A stretch of DNA of 64,000 nt from Candidatus Gastranaerophilales bacterium HUM_1 (GCA_002103105.1 DAAY01000003.1:62001-126000), one strand, 5' to 3'. Counted from the first letter of the stretch, positions 16,600 through 25,771 are shown. The notes: a model not told the origin generated them from the sequence alone. Numbers and translations are program-made.

Positions 16600-16875
16600 A
16601 TGGGAATTTTTAACGTACAATTGTTTAATCAAAATTTATTAGGCGGAGCAAATGAGAATTTTCCTCTTTTTAAAAATCCGAAAAGGCAAATCTCATATGT
16701 TACCGGACCACTCTGGACACCACCAGAAGAAATAGAAATTCTAAAAAAAGGACTCGGTCCAAAAAAATATGCAACATTACAACAAAATGATAAATACCAT
16801 TTAGGTTGCATACCAGTATCTAAAGAATTTTTTGAAAAGGCTATGAACGACAAACGATATTGGATTTTGTGTTAA
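16600..16875 (+). CDS. Unknown 91-aa protein
   Basis: The ATG at 16600 follows GGAGG by 6 bases. The product is soluble, with an N-terminal MGIFNVQLFNQNLLGG, a Pro/Trp-rich middle (GPLWTPPEEIEILKKGLG) and a Cys in the last residue. No family is recognised. It lies directly upstream of the Fur box of the fprA operon but ends before it, so it is probably separate. Confidence 0.65.
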   Translation: MGIFNVQLFNQNLLGGANENFPLFKNPKRQISYVTGPLWTPPEEIEILKKGLGPKKYATLQQNDKYHLGCIPVSKEFFEKAMNDKRYWILC

Positions 16876-16900
16876 TAAAAAATTATTAAATAATTAAACT

Positions 16901-16915
16901 TGATAATTATTATCA
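16901..16915 (+). promoter_or_regulatory. Fur/PerR-type operator of the fprA-ferritin operon
   Basis: TGATAATTATTATCA is an exact match to the 7-1-7 Fur box (TGATAATnATTATCA) and differs from the PerR box at two positions. It lies 42 bases upstream of the fprA ATG, over the promoter region. Iron- or peroxide-dependent control of the two downstream genes is inferred. Confidence 0.75.
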
Positions 16916-16956
16916 TCTTTTTGTGCTATCATAATTTTAACAAAGGAGAAAAAGTT

Positions 16957-18165
16957 ATGTATAACACAAAAAAAATTGCTGACGATTTATTTTGGGTTGG
17001 AGCAAATGACAGAAGATTATCTGTGTTTGAAGGGGTTTACCCTGTTCCAACTGGAGTTTCATACAACTCATATTTATTAATGGACGAAAAAACTGTACTA
17101 CTTGATACAGCTGACAAATCAGTTACACACCAATTCATGGAAAATGTTGCACACGTTTTGGGCGAAAGAAGTTTAGATTACTTGGTAATCAACCATATGG
17201 AACCTGACCATTGTGCAGAAATACCTTGTATTGTTAGAAAATATCCAAATGTTAAAATTGTATGTAATGCAAAAATTAAAACAATGCTTGGTCAATTCTT
17301 CGATTTTGAACTACCAGAAGAACAACTAGTTATTGTAAAAGAAGGGGATACTTTAAATACAGGCAAACACAATCTAACATTTGTATTTGCACCAATGGTT
17401 CACTGGCCAGAAGTTATGGTTACATATGATACAGTAGATAAAATTTTATTTTCAGCAGATGCTTTCGGAAGTTTCGGAACTGTTGACGGAAACATTTTTG
17501 CTGATGAAGTTGACTTTGAACATAGATATATGGACGAAGCAAGAAGATATTACACAAACATTGTTGGTAAATATGGCCCACAAGTTCAATCATTATTGAA
17601 AAAAGCTTCTGGATTAGAAATCAAAATGATTTGTCCATTGCATGGTTTTGTTTGGAGAAAAGATTTTGACAAATTTATTGACAAATACGTAAAATGGTCA
17701 ACTTATACGCCAGAAATTCAATCTGTATTAATTCCTTACGCATCAGTTTATGGCGGAACACAAAATGTAGTTGAAATTTTAGCATCTAAACTTGCAGATT
17801 TGGGTGTGAAGGATATAAAAATTGTTGATACATCAATTACAGATTCTTCTTATGTTGTATCAGATGCGTTTAAATACTCACATATTGTGTTTGCATCAAC
17901 AACTTATAACAATGGAATATTTATTTCTATGGAAAACTTGTTGCACGATATTGTTGCCCACAATCTTCAAAATCGTAAAATTGCAATCATTGAAAACGGT
18001 TCTTGGGCTCCAACTTCAGGAAAATTAATGACGGATTTGGTTTCTCAATTGAAAAATACTGAAATTATTGGCAACAAATTAACCCTAAAATCTACAATTA
18101 AAGAAAACCAAATGGAAGAAATTGAAAACCTTGCAAAAGCAATTGTAGAAACACTTAACAAATAA
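16957..18165 (+). CDS. fprA: Flavodiiron protein (O2/NO reductase)
   Basis: Flavodiiron proteins reduce O2 to water or NO to N2O in anaerobes. The 402-residue protein has the N-terminal beta-lactamase-like diiron domain: HMEPDHC (His-x-Glu-x-Asp-His, about 82), then VHWPEVM, SADAFGSFG and CPLHGFVWR, giving the full ligand set. A C-terminal flavodoxin domain (ASVYGGTQNVVEILA, FMN loop, about 265) follows. The ATG at 16957 has AAAGGAG 9 bases upstream; a longer frame to 16900 is leader. Ferritin follows 14 bases downstream, and the Fur box precedes it, so the operon handles oxygen and iron together. No fused rubredoxin or flavin reductase domain is present. Confidence 0.93.
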   Translation: MYNTKKIADDLFWVGANDRRLSVFEGVYPVPTGVSYNSYLLMDEKTVLLDTADKSVTHQFMENVAHVLGERSLDYLVINHMEPDHCAEIPCIVRKYPNVKIVCNAKIKTMLGQFFDFELPEEQLVIVKEGDTLNTGKHNLTFVFAPMVHWPEVMVTYDTVDKILFSADAFGSFGTVDGNIFADEVDFEHRYMDEARRYYTNIVGKYGPQVQSLLKKASGLEIKMICPLHGFVWRKDFDKFIDKYVKWSTYTPEIQSVLIPYASVYGGTQNVVEILASKLADLGVKDIKIVDTSITDSSYVVSDAFKYSHIVFASTTYNNGIFISMENLLHDIVAHNLQNRKIAIIENGSWAPTSGKLMTDLVSQLKNTEIIGNKLTLKSTIKENQMEEIENLAKAIVETLNK

Positions 18166-18179
18166 AAAAGGAGATAATT

Positions 18180-18689
18180 ATGATGGATAAAAAACTTGAA
18201 CAAGCATTCAATGTACAAATCAATAAAGAATTATACTCAGAATATTTATACCTAGCAATGAAAGCAGTATTTGCAGAACTTAAATTAACAGGTTTTGTAA
18301 ACTGGATGGACGTACAAGTTCAAGAAGAAAGAGCTCACGCAATGGGAATGTATGACTACGTAACCACTCGTAACAATCATCTTGAATTAGGAGCTATCGA
18401 TAAACCAGAACTTAAAGGAACAACTCCTTTAGAAATTTTTGAACAAATTCTTGAACACGAAGAATATGTAACATCTTGCATCAATTCATTGATGGATGTA
18501 GCAGAAGAAGTTCGAGATAGGGCAGCAGTTTCATTCTTGGATTGGTACTTGAAAGAACAAGTTGAAGAAGAATCAAATGTTGGAACTGTTTTAGCAAAAT
18601 TAAGACTAATTGGCGACGATAAACAAGCTCTATTCAACCTTGATAAAGAACTAGCAACAAGAACATTCGTTGCTCCAGTTATTGGATAA
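18180..18689 (+). CDS. ftnA: Ferritin (bacterial FtnA type)
   Basis: A 169-residue four-helix ferritin starts after AAAAAGGAG. Ferroxidase ligands are visible: Glu in NKELYSEYLYLAMKA (about 17), the E-R-x-H-A block of QVQEERAHAMG (about 50), Glu in LEHEEYVTSC (about 94) and EQVEEESNVG (about 130). It stores ferric iron and removes Fe(II) that would drive peroxide chemistry. Co-transcription with fprA from a Fur-boxed promoter fits an oxygen-defence role. A 15-bp palindrome at 18724-18759 follows. Confidence 0.93.
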   Translation: MMDKKLEQAFNVQINKELYSEYLYLAMKAVFAELKLTGFVNWMDVQVQEERAHAMGMYDYVTTRNNHLELGAIDKPELKGTTPLEIFEQILEHEEYVTSCINSLMDVAEEVRDRAAVSFLDWYLKEQVEEESNVGTVLAKLRLIGDDKQALFNLDKELATRTFVAPVIG

Positions 18690-18723
18690 TTTTTGTAATT
18701 TAAAAATACTAATCTTAGGAGTG

Positions 18724-18759
18724 GTAATATTCCCTCTCTCATTGGAGAGGGAATATTAC
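18724..18759. repeat. Perfect 15-bp palindrome after ferritin
   Basis: GTAATATTCCCTCTC (18724-18738) and GAGAGGGAATATTAC (18745-18759) flank the loop TCATTG. The CCTCTC core is shared with other intergenic palindromes in the window. It may also act as the 3' hairpin of the fprA-ferritin transcript, though no U-tract follows. Confidence 0.7.
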
Positions 18760-18938
18760 TGTATGCGTTTTGATGTCTTTCTCTCAAATTTCGTCATACT
18801 GAGAAGTATCTCAATCAAAAGCTTTAAGGACCCCTCCTCGAAATCAAAGATTTCGGTCCTTCCACAACATATGGGGAGGACAAGAGATTATATGAAAATT
18901 TCTCAAAATGATAGAATTGGGAAATTTATAAAATTATT

Positions 18939-18958
18939 CCTTCTCCTTGGGGAGAAGG
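18939..18958. repeat. CCTTCTCC/GGAGAAGG palindrome
   Basis: An 8-bp perfect stem around TTGG. It is one of a cluster of purine/pyrimidine palindromes between ferritin and the aminotransferase gene. Confidence 0.6.
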
Positions 18959-19030
18959 TTATGATGAGGGGTTAAACTGAACACAATGTCCTCTCCAAGA
19001 GGAGGGGGAGTTATAAAGAATTTAAGGTTA

Positions 19031-20149
19031 TTAGTTTTTTCTCATCCAATCAGAAAAAATATTCAAAGCTTTTTTTAATTTTTCAAAATTGTTTCCATAA
19101 CCTATTCTTAAATATTTTTCAACTTCAAGTGTTTCTCCTGGCAATATCATAACCCCAGTTTCTTCTTGTAATTTTGCACACAAATCTCTTGATGGAATAT
19201 CCAAATCATAACCAACAAAAGCTGTTGTTCCACCTTTAGGTTCAACAAGATGAATTAATGGTTCATTCTTTGCCCAATCCATTAAGATTTTTTTTCCTGT
19301 CAAAATCTTTTCTATATTGCGTTTAATAATTTTATCTTTATTTTCAATTGCGATACTTGCAAAGCAATCATCTAAAATTCCAACACTAATAGTGTTATAT
19401 TCTCGTTGATGATTAATTTCTTTAATAATATTTTCATTTGCGACAATCCAACCTAATCGAAGTCCAGCAAGTGAAAAAACTTTTGAGGTACTACCTGTTG
19501 AAATACCTTTTTCATAAATATCTGCTATTGAAATAGAAAAAGGATTTCCGCTATGATTCAGACCTCTATATACTTCATCACATAGAATATATGCTCCAGA
19601 TTTTTTTGCAATTTGTACAATCTTCTCAAGCATTTCATCAGGAATAACAGCACCTGTGGGATTATTTGGGTTATTCATACAGATAATTTTAGTGTCATTG
19701 CTTACGATTTTTTCTAACTCTTCTAAATCCGGAAGCCAATTATTCTCTTCTTTCAAGAATAAAGTATGAACCTTACCCCCAAAGGATTTCGGAATAGAGT
19801 AATGTTGCTGATATGTTGGGATTATTGAAACAACTTTATCATTTGGTTCAACCAAACTAAGCATAACCAACTGATTAGCACCAATTGTTCCATGTGTAAT
19901 AGTGATGTTTTGAGGTTTTTGGTTTTTAAACATCCCGCAAATAGCATTTTTTAATCGTAAACTGCCATGAATGTCACCATAATTCAATTTACGTTCAAAA
20001 AGTTCCATCAATTCTTTTTCTCTATCATATACAAAATCTAGTAATTCATTGATAGACAAAGACTCAACACAAGTATCAGCTAAATCGTAAACAGCATCTT
20101 TTTCGTATTTATTAAACCACTCTTCTACTTTAAACTTATCTATTTTCAT
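19031..20149 (-). CDS. PLP-dependent aminotransferase, class I/II
   Basis: A 372-residue fold-type I aminotransferase. The PLP lysine sits in STGSTSKVFSLAGLRLGW (about 230). NNPNNPTGAVIP (about 160) carries the substrate and cofactor Asn, DEVYRGL carries the Asp/Tyr, and an Arg near the C-terminus (LRIGYGN) would bind the alpha-carboxylate. The N-terminal region resembles aspartate/capreomycidine-synthase-like members rather than HisC. The exact amino acid is unknown. It is first of no obvious operon; the next gene upstream (20163) is on the same strand, 13 bases away, and may be co-transcribed. Confidence 0.87.
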   Translation of the reverse strand: MKIDKFKVEEWFNKYEKDAVYDLADTCVESLSINELLDFVYDREKELMELFERKLNYGDIHGSLRLKNAICGMFKNQKPQNITITHGTIGANQLVMLSLVEPNDKVVSIIPTYQQHYSIPKSFGGKVHTLFLKEENNWLPDLEELEKIVSNDTKIICMNNPNNPTGAVIPDEMLEKIVQIAKKSGAYILCDEVYRGLNHSGNPFSISIADIYEKGISTGSTSKVFSLAGLRLGWIVANENIIKEINHQREYNTISVGILDDCFASIAIENKDKIIKRNIEKILTGKKILMDWAKNEPLIHLVEPKGGTTAFVGYDLDIPSRDLCAKLQEETGVMILPGETLEVEKYLRIGYGNNFEKLKKALNIFSDWMRKN

Positions 20150-20162
20150 TTTAATACTCTTT

Positions 20163-20885
20163 TTAAATCTGGAAATTTATCTCATGTTTTCTGAACAACT
20201 GATTTAAGTAGTCTTTATTATCTGTTTGAAATTCCCAATCTGAAAAATCCATGCGAGAATTATATGGGATTTTATCTGGGTCAAATTTTTCCCCTTTTCT
20301 TGCAAGACCTTTCAAATAGTTGCTAAAAACGTTGCAAGCATAATATTTTAAAGACGGAACATCGTTCGGAACTTTGCCAGAAACTCTATTTCCAAAGAAA
20401 TCTGCTTGACGTCTTAAATTTTCAAACTCTTGCCCTTTTGATTTTTTTACAAGTTTGAGTAATTTCATAATTTCATCATCATTGTCTGTAACAACCTTAA
20501 ATCCAAATTTGGCAAAAAATTGCATTGATTCTCTAAATGCGAAAACCTTAAAATGATTTAATTTATTAACATAAAAAGTCATCAAAGCTGCAAGGTTTAC
20601 AACTTGTCCAAGCTCTTGTTGTTTAGGGTTAGCAATAATAGCTTTACCCCTCATTGTTCTACTTTGCAAATCAAAATCCAATTCAAAAGTGGAATGTTTT
20701 CCCTCATGGTTTTTGGCAAAAATAGTAGGACAACCATTCTGTTCATCCATGAATAATTCTACTGGTTTACGGTTTTTGTCAACAGCACGAAACCTTTCAA
20801 AAAATTTAACCCCGTTTTTTTGATAAAACTTTATCGGTTTATTTGTTAATAATTCAATACCCATGTTCTTATTAAAACAGAACAT
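20163..20885 (-). CDS. Unknown protein, possibly GNAT-like
   Basis: A 240-residue soluble protein. The segment NLAALMTFYVNKLNHFKVFAF, followed by SMQFFAKFGFKVV (about 95-130), is reminiscent of the end of a GNAT acetyltransferase (a helix, then xxFYxKxGF), but the acetyl-CoA loop Q/RxxGxG/A is not clear, so this is weak. An alternative start is the Met at 20861. It has the same orientation as the genes on both sides, with gaps of 13 and 39 bases, so an operon is likely. Confidence 0.6.
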   Translation of the reverse strand: MFCFNKNMGIELLTNKPIKFYQKNGVKFFERFRAVDKNRKPVELFMDEQNGCPTIFAKNHEGKHSTFELDFDLQSRTMRGKAIIANPKQQELGQVVNLAALMTFYVNKLNHFKVFAFRESMQFFAKFGFKVVTDNDDEIMKLLKLVKKSKGQEFENLRRQADFFGNRVSGKVPNDVPSLKYYACNVFSNYLKGLARKGEKFDPDKIPYNSRMDFSDWEFQTDNKDYLNQLFRKHEINFQI

Positions 20886-20924
20886 GAAATTTTTTGCATG
20901 TTATTTTTAAGAAATGTTTATTTA

Positions 20925-21722
20925 TTATGCGACTTTTTTGAAATTTCGCAAATTGTTAAAAATAAACCTACATTTATTCTTGAGTGATAAACCTTTATAA
21001 ACCTTGTATATCGATATTTTCCCGACACCTAAATCAAAAAGTTTGTATTTGTCATAATTTTGAGAAGAAATTAAGTATTCAATAGTTTTTGGATTACAAT
21101 TAAATTTTTCTTTTTCGTGATGAAGTTTTAAAAATTTATGTATATCACTGATTGTGTAGTCCAAATTTTCATTACTCAAAATTGTAGCAATAATTCTTGA
21201 AGTAGAATTTCCGCCATCTTTTTCATAGAATCTTACGGAATCGCCTAATATAGATTCCAAATCGGGTTTGTTAGTAATTCCGAGAGCTTTCATTGATTCA
21301 TGAGGGATATTTTTAACTCTAGTATCAAAAACATTCCAAACCTCTTTACATTTTTTGTTTAAAAAGTCTTTTGCGAGTGAGAATTCTTTTAATTGTCCAT
21401 ATTCTTTTTTCAAATCTTTAATTCGCCATACACAATTATTATCTATTGCAACTGCAAGTTCTTCGGCTAAATGGCGAACTTTTTTGTCAGATAATTCTTC
21501 GTTTAGAATGATATTATCAAAACCGAAAGAAATACCGACCAAATCCTGTTCAACATCATTAACCTTGCTAAAATACTTAACACAATCAAATAACGTTTTG
21601 GGCTTTGCAATTTCTTTTTCTTTGTAAAAAGGAAATTTTTCCACAATAAAGGTTTTGCCACTAAATACTGGCAAAGAATTAGAAATATTGCATTCCTTAT
21701 TTTTAGTCAACAATTTTTCCAT
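20925..21722 (-). CDS. Unknown 265-aa protein
   Basis: A soluble, Lys- and Asn-rich protein with no signal peptide or clear membrane helix. It begins MEKLLTKNKECNISNSLPVFSG and contains helical blocks near 65-100 and 165-200. No family is recognised. The PVFSGKTF N-terminal pattern recalls the short PSFG-type motif of the 9205-10569 protein (KTSPVFKG also occurs at its C-terminus). It probably forms one transcript with 20163-20885 and the aminotransferase. Confidence 0.6.
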   Translation of the reverse strand: MEKLLTKNKECNISNSLPVFSGKTFIVEKFPFYKEKEIAKPKTLFDCVKYFSKVNDVEQDLVGISFGFDNIILNEELSDKKVRHLAEELAVAIDNNCVWRIKDLKKEYGQLKEFSLAKDFLNKKCKEVWNVFDTRVKNIPHESMKALGITNKPDLESILGDSVRFYEKDGGNSTSRIIATILSNENLDYTISDIHKFLKLHHEKEKFNCNPKTIEYLISSQNYDKYKLFDLGVGKISIYKVYKGLSLKNKCRFIFNNLRNFKKVA

Positions 21723-21802
21723 TGCAGAATTTTCCCCTATATATCTATAAAGGATTTTGCTTTTGGAAAATTGATTAATTTTGAAAAATTATTACAGAAT
21801 TG

Positions 21803-22225
21803 TTAATTTAAAGCTTTGCAAAGGCCATTGGTTTTTGCATAACGAGATTGAAACATTGCGTTATCGTACATAATTTGGGATGTTCCAGAGTAAGTATTAT
21901 TAGTTCTATCAATTGTAACCTGTTCAGAGATAATAGAATCGTCTGTCAATGTTTGGAGATGGATTTGAACCTTGTTTTCATCTATATAAAGTAAGTTATC
22001 AACAGGAGCTTTTTGAAGATACACTTTTTTTGCTTCGTCATCAATTCTAAAAATCCTGAAATATTTGTTATGAGTTACAACAGTATTATCTTGATTATAG
22101 ATAGTTTCAGAAACATCACATCGAATAGCTGGCATGGTTTCAAAATCTGGAACAAACATATCAGCATTAACAACTCCCATAGAAGCAAATAAGCCAACTA
22201 AAATATATGTAAACTTGTTTTTCAT
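21803..22225 (-). CDS. Secreted unknown protein (140 aa)
   Basis: The signal peptide MKNKFTYILVGLFASMGVVNA is followed by a mature beta-rich domain with two Cys (RCDVSET, GLCKAL) that may form a disulphide. The pattern ETIYNQDNTVVTHNKYFRIFR and TIDRTNNTYSG suggests a lipocalin- or adhesin-like beta-sheet, without a recognisable family. The ATG is at 22225. It lies downstream of hcp but is separated by 50 bases. Confidence 0.65.
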   Translation of the reverse strand: MKNKFTYILVGLFASMGVVNADMFVPDFETMPAIRCDVSETIYNQDNTVVTHNKYFRIFRIDDEAKKVYLQKAPVDNLLYIDENKVQIHLQTLTDDSIISEQVTIDRTNNTYSGTSQIMYDNAMFQSRYAKTNGLCKALN

Positions 22226-22274
22226 ACCTATATTATAGCAAATAAAATATATTCTTTAAATTTAATTCAAAAAC

Positions 22275-23783
22275 TTACCCAAGAAGTTCTTTCAAATCCT
22301 CCTCTGGTGTTGTAATAGGTGCAATATGAAATTTATCAACCAAAAGTTTCAAAACATTTGGAGAAACAAAAACTGGCAAACTTGGTCCAAGTTTAATATT
22401 TTGAATTCCTAAAGACAATAATGTTAATAAAACACAAACTGCTTTTTGTTCATACCAAGATAAAACTATAGATAATGGAAGCTCATTCACAGAACAATCA
22501 AAAACCTTTGCTAACTCCATTGCAACTTTTATTGCAGAATACGCATCATTACATTGCCCCATATCAAGTAATCTTGGTATTTCACCAATCGTGCCTAAGT
22601 CTAAATCATTAAAACGGTATTTGCCACAAGCTAAAGTTAAAACAATGGAGTCTTTTGGAACAAGTTCAACAAATTTTGTATAATAATTTCTACCAACCTT
22701 TGCTCCATCACATCCACCGACTAAAAATATATGCTTTAAATTACCAGATTTTATGGCATCTACAATTTTATAGGCAACTGAAAAAACAGCATTATGACCA
22801 AATCCGACAGTCAAAATTTCACCACCATTTATACCACACATTTTTTGGGGTTCAGAATATCCGCCAAGCTCAAGTGCCTTTTGAATTACTGGAGTAAAAT
22901 CTTTGTCCTCCCCTATAAATTTACACTCTGGATAATGCACAACAGATGTAGTAAACACTCTATCTTTGTAACTATCTTTTACAGGCATGATACAGTTTGT
23001 CGTAAATAAAATCGCAGCTGGAACATTTGCAAATTCTTTCTGCTGGTTTTGCCAAGCCGTACCAAAATTCCCTTTTAAATGGGAATATTTTTTCAATTCT
23101 GGATAAGCATGAGCTGGAAGCATTTCACCATGGGTATAAATATTTATTCCCTTATCTTTTGTTTGTTCAAGTAATAATTTCAAATCCCTCAAATCATGCC
23201 CTGTTACAATAATGAAAGGTTTTGCCTCAATTTCCATAGAAACTTTTGTCGGCTCTGGATTTCCAAAAGTTTCAGTATTTGCCTTATCTAAAAGCTCCAT
23301 ACACTTTAAATTTACTTCACCAGTTTTCAAAACTAATGCAGTTAATTCATCTTGAGATAAATCACTTGGAATAGCTGAAAGAGCTTCATAGAAAAAGTTA
23401 TTTACATCTTCATCTTTGTAACCAAGAACCCAAGCATGATGAGCATAAGCAGCCATCCCCTTCAACCCAAAAAGAATGAGGGATTTTAAACTCCTTATAT
23501 CATCCTCTCCATGCCAGAGTTCTTGAAGGTCAAAATTTGGATGCTCAATCATTTTTTTTAGAGAATTGTTATCAAAATTTGTATTAGTGATAGTTGCAAA
23601 AAGTCCATCAATAATTGTTTTTGTTGTTTCGTCATTTGGTTCAGAATTTTGAGCAAGCTCAATTAGTGAACTTATAATTTTATCCTGAATATGTGCAGTA
23701 TCAGGCTGTTTTCCACAAACACCTACAACTGTACAACCTTGACCTTTAGCAGTTTGCTCACACTGAAAACAAAACATTGACAT
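22275..23783 (-). CDS. hcp: Hydroxylamine reductase / hybrid-cluster protein
   Basis: Hcp reduces hydroxylamine to ammonia and in some bacteria acts as a high-affinity NO reductase in nitrosative stress. The N-terminal cluster Cys are in MSMFCFQCEQT and GCTVVGVCGK. The hybrid-cluster ligands lie in HGEMLPAHAYP, FTTNCIMP, HYPECKFIG and GGCDGAKVGRNY/LACGKYRFN. At 502 residues it is slightly shorter than the E. coli form. The start has AAAGGAGAAAAAT upstream. No hcr reductase gene is adjacent. Confidence 0.94.
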   Translation of the reverse strand: MSMFCFQCEQTAKGQGCTVVGVCGKQPDTAHIQDKIISSLIELAQNSEPNDETTKTIIDGLFATITNTNFDNNSLKKMIEHPNFDLQELWHGEDDIRSLKSLILFGLKGMAAYAHHAWVLGYKDEDVNNFFYEALSAIPSDLSQDELTALVLKTGEVNLKCMELLDKANTETFGNPEPTKVSMEIEAKPFIIVTGHDLRDLKLLLEQTKDKGINIYTHGEMLPAHAYPELKKYSHLKGNFGTAWQNQQKEFANVPAAILFTTNCIMPVKDSYKDRVFTTSVVHYPECKFIGEDKDFTPVIQKALELGGYSEPQKMCGINGGEILTVGFGHNAVFSVAYKIVDAIKSGNLKHIFLVGGCDGAKVGRNYYTKFVELVPKDSIVLTLACGKYRFNDLDLGTIGEIPRLLDMGQCNDAYSAIKVAMELAKVFDCSVNELPLSIVLSWYEQKAVCVLLTLLSLGIQNIKLGPSLPVFVSPNVLKLLVDKFHIAPITTPEEDLKELLG

Positions 23784-23879
23784 ATTTTTCTCCTTTTATT
23801 TAATCTTCACAGATTATTTAAAGAGAAATTATTAAATCGCAATAGTCAACATTCGGATAATTTTAAAGAATAATAAGTT

Positions 23880-24290
23880 TTACCTATAACTACCAGTTTT
23901 ACTACCATATTGGTCATAATGAGTAGTGGTATTACCATTTGTTCTGTATGAACCAGTTTTTTGTCCATATTTATCATAGGATGTAGTTCTTCCATTAGAA
24001 TCTATTTTGAAACTACCTGTTTTAGAGCCGTATTTGTCGTAAGTATTGTAGCCAGAGGAAGTCTTTTTAATTACCTCTTGTTTAGAACCATATTTATCGT
24101 ATTTTATGGTCGTATCACCGTTAGTTTTGTATGTTTCAGTACGAGAACCATATCTGTTGTAAATTGTTGTGGTGTCTCCATTTGTTTTAAAAGAGCCAGT
24201 TTTATAACCATAGTTGTCATAAGTATTGCCAGCAAATACACTTTCTGCCAACAAGAAACAAGTAAATATAAATACCACAAATTTTTTCAT
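23880..24290 (-). CDS. Secreted protein of YDKYGSKTGSY tandem repeats
   Basis: A signal peptide (MKKFVVFIFTCFLLAESVFA) is followed by about six tandem units of roughly 19 residues with the core YDxYGSKTGSYxTNGDTTT. The whole mature protein is repeat and would form a regular beta structure, probably at the cell surface. The ATG at 24290 follows AAGGAG; an upstream ATG at 24320 is less likely. I do not know a named family. Copy number is likely to vary between strains because the units are similar at the DNA level. Confidence 0.75.
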   Translation of the reverse strand: MKKFVVFIFTCFLLAESVFAGNTYDNYGYKTGSFKTNGDTTTIYNRYGSRTETYKTNGDTTIKYDKYGSKQEVIKKTSSGYNTYDKYGSKTGSFKIDSNGRTTSYDKYGQKTGSYRTNGNTTTHYDQYGSKTGSYR

Positions 24291-24355
24291 TACATTCTCC
24301 TTGATACTTTGTTTATTCATAAAGTTTGATGTTCAAATGGATTATAATCTGAGAA

Positions 24356-24979
24356 TTATATTGAATTTAAAAATGGATAAAATGGAGTTAATAATATTCC
24401 CAGACAGCCAATAGCACTAACAAAAAGGACAAATCCCCAAGCAATTATATCAATTATAATATCATAAAACTTGGTTGTTTTTTTAGGTGCTTTTTCAAAT
24501 AAGGTAGGAAATACTTCATATAGTTCAACTAAACTATGAAGTGTAGTATTTAGACTTTTTAATACTGGTATAAAAACAAGAGGTCCTACGTAACAAATTG
24601 TTCCTAGCATAGAAAAAGAGGTATATAAAAGTTGAATTTTTTTGTTTTCATATTTGATTGTAAAATTGTTACTTATTTTTTCTGATGCTAAATTTTCGGT
24701 TTTTATAATTTGTATAACTTTAGGATTGTTAATTTTACCCTTGCATATAGTTATTGTTTTATCATTGATGTATAAAAATCTGTTATATTTAATTAAATTT
24801 GAAATTAAACAAAATAGTCCAATAGCGATACTTAGTAAAGAAAACAGTGTGCCTATTATATTATAGGCATTTAAAGTGTTCGCACCAATAGTTATGAACG
24901 AAATGGGTGCAAAAAAATTGAAAAGGGAGTATAAGATTTTAGTACTTGTATTTAACCTTATTATTTTATTGTTTTCCAT
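24356..24979 (-). CDS. Unknown membrane protein (207 aa)
   Basis: It has about four hydrophobic segments: 12-33, 40-62, 115-140 and 175-200. A soluble PH-like stretch between the second and third (FLYINDKTITICKGKINNPKVI) recalls the bacterial PH-domain membrane proteins (YdbS/YdbT-like), though only weakly. The function is unknown. It is monocistronic on the minus strand. Confidence 0.6.
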   Translation of the reverse strand: MENNKIIRLNTSTKILYSLFNFFAPISFITIGANTLNAYNIIGTLFSLLSIAIGLFCLISNLIKYNRFLYINDKTITICKGKINNPKVIQIIKTENLASEKISNNFTIKYENKKIQLLYTSFSMLGTICYVGPLVFIPVLKSLNTTLHSLVELYEVFPTLFEKAPKKTTKFYDIIIDIIAWGFVLFVSAIGCLGILLTPFYPFLNSI

Positions 24980-25234
24980 TTTATCTTCCCTCCTATTTTA
25001 ATAAACACAAAACATGTTAATTATAACATGAGAATATATTTAAGGCTAGAGTGTGTTTAATGTCCATTATAATATGACATTTTTTAGCTACTAAGTTTTT
25101 GGTTGTTTGAAATTTGTTATAAAATTATTTATTAGTATAAAAAGTTTTGTTTTGAATTGGAATTTGTTGAGAATAAGTATAAGTATAAGGATATGTTTGA
25201 TATTTAGCTAAACCTAAATTTATATGATAAAAAT

Positions 25235-25687
25235 CTACATATTTTGCATTTTATAAATCTTTTTTAATTTTCGAGGATATTTTACAAAATCAGCAAAATA
25301 AGAAGCATTACTATCTGGAATAATAGATTGCCAATTTAATTCACAATCCCTATAATTATATGAAGTTACAACTTTTCCATAATCATCATAAACGACTGCC
25401 GACTTTGTAGTAATAGAATCATTCGAAAAATCTATTATAAATTGAATAACTTCAAATGATATGCTCTTTTTAATATTTGTTTCTAAATCTTTATATGAAT
25501 CATGATCAATATTTTTTACCCAAAAAATTTTCTTATCAAAATCATAAGTTTTATTATCATCAATGTAATAATGAATACTATCTTTATCTATATAATAATT
25601 ATCATCAATTTGAACCCAAGTAGTGGCATTTGCTTGCATAACGGAAGTACAAAACAATAAAACCATTAATAAAACTAATTTCTTCAT
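25235..25687 (-). CDS. Secreted protein, surface-adhesin-E-like
   Basis: The signal peptide MKKLVLLMVLLFCTSVMQANA precedes TTWVQIDDNYYIDKDSIHYY. The W-x-x-I-D...Y-I-D-x-x-S-I opening, a VWVK-like strand and a late Y-x-C (NYRDCELNW) with a final PDS resemble surface-adhesin protein E-like domains (weak). The ATG at 25687 follows GGAG; the longer frame to 25726 is leader. It is the last chromosomal-looking gene before the accessory island. Confidence 0.6.
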   Translation of the reverse strand: MKKLVLLMVLLFCTSVMQANATTWVQIDDNYYIDKDSIHYYIDDNKTYDFDKKIFWVKNIDHDSYKDLETNIKKSISFEVIQFIIDFSNDSITTKSAVVYDDYGKVVTSYNYRDCELNWQSIIPDSNASYFADFVKYPRKLKKIYKMQNM

Positions 25688-25771
25688 AATAACTCCAACT
25701 GAATTGTAAATTAACATACAGAACAAGATTAAATTAACTATGAGATGGAGATTAATACTATATCTCTAACA

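Larger units (their letters stand above)
18690..19030. other. Intergenic region with several palindromic repeats
   Basis: No credible gene. It contains a 15-bp perfect hairpin (18724-18759), a CATACTGAGAAGTATCTC segment near 18798, GAAATC-AAA-GATTTC inside GGACC/GGTCC near 18829-18857, CCTTCTCC/GGAGAAGG (18939-18958) and a CCTCTCC-AA-GAGGAGG run near 18981-19000. Open frames crossing it are incidental. Confidence 0.6.

Noticed and set aside
18377..18787. 136-residue frame opposite ferritin
   Set aside because: Antisense to the ferritin coding region, with no RBS and no family features.
18670..18975. 101-residue open frame through the region after ferritin
   Set aside because: It runs across several palindromic repeats and has no RBS; it is incidental.
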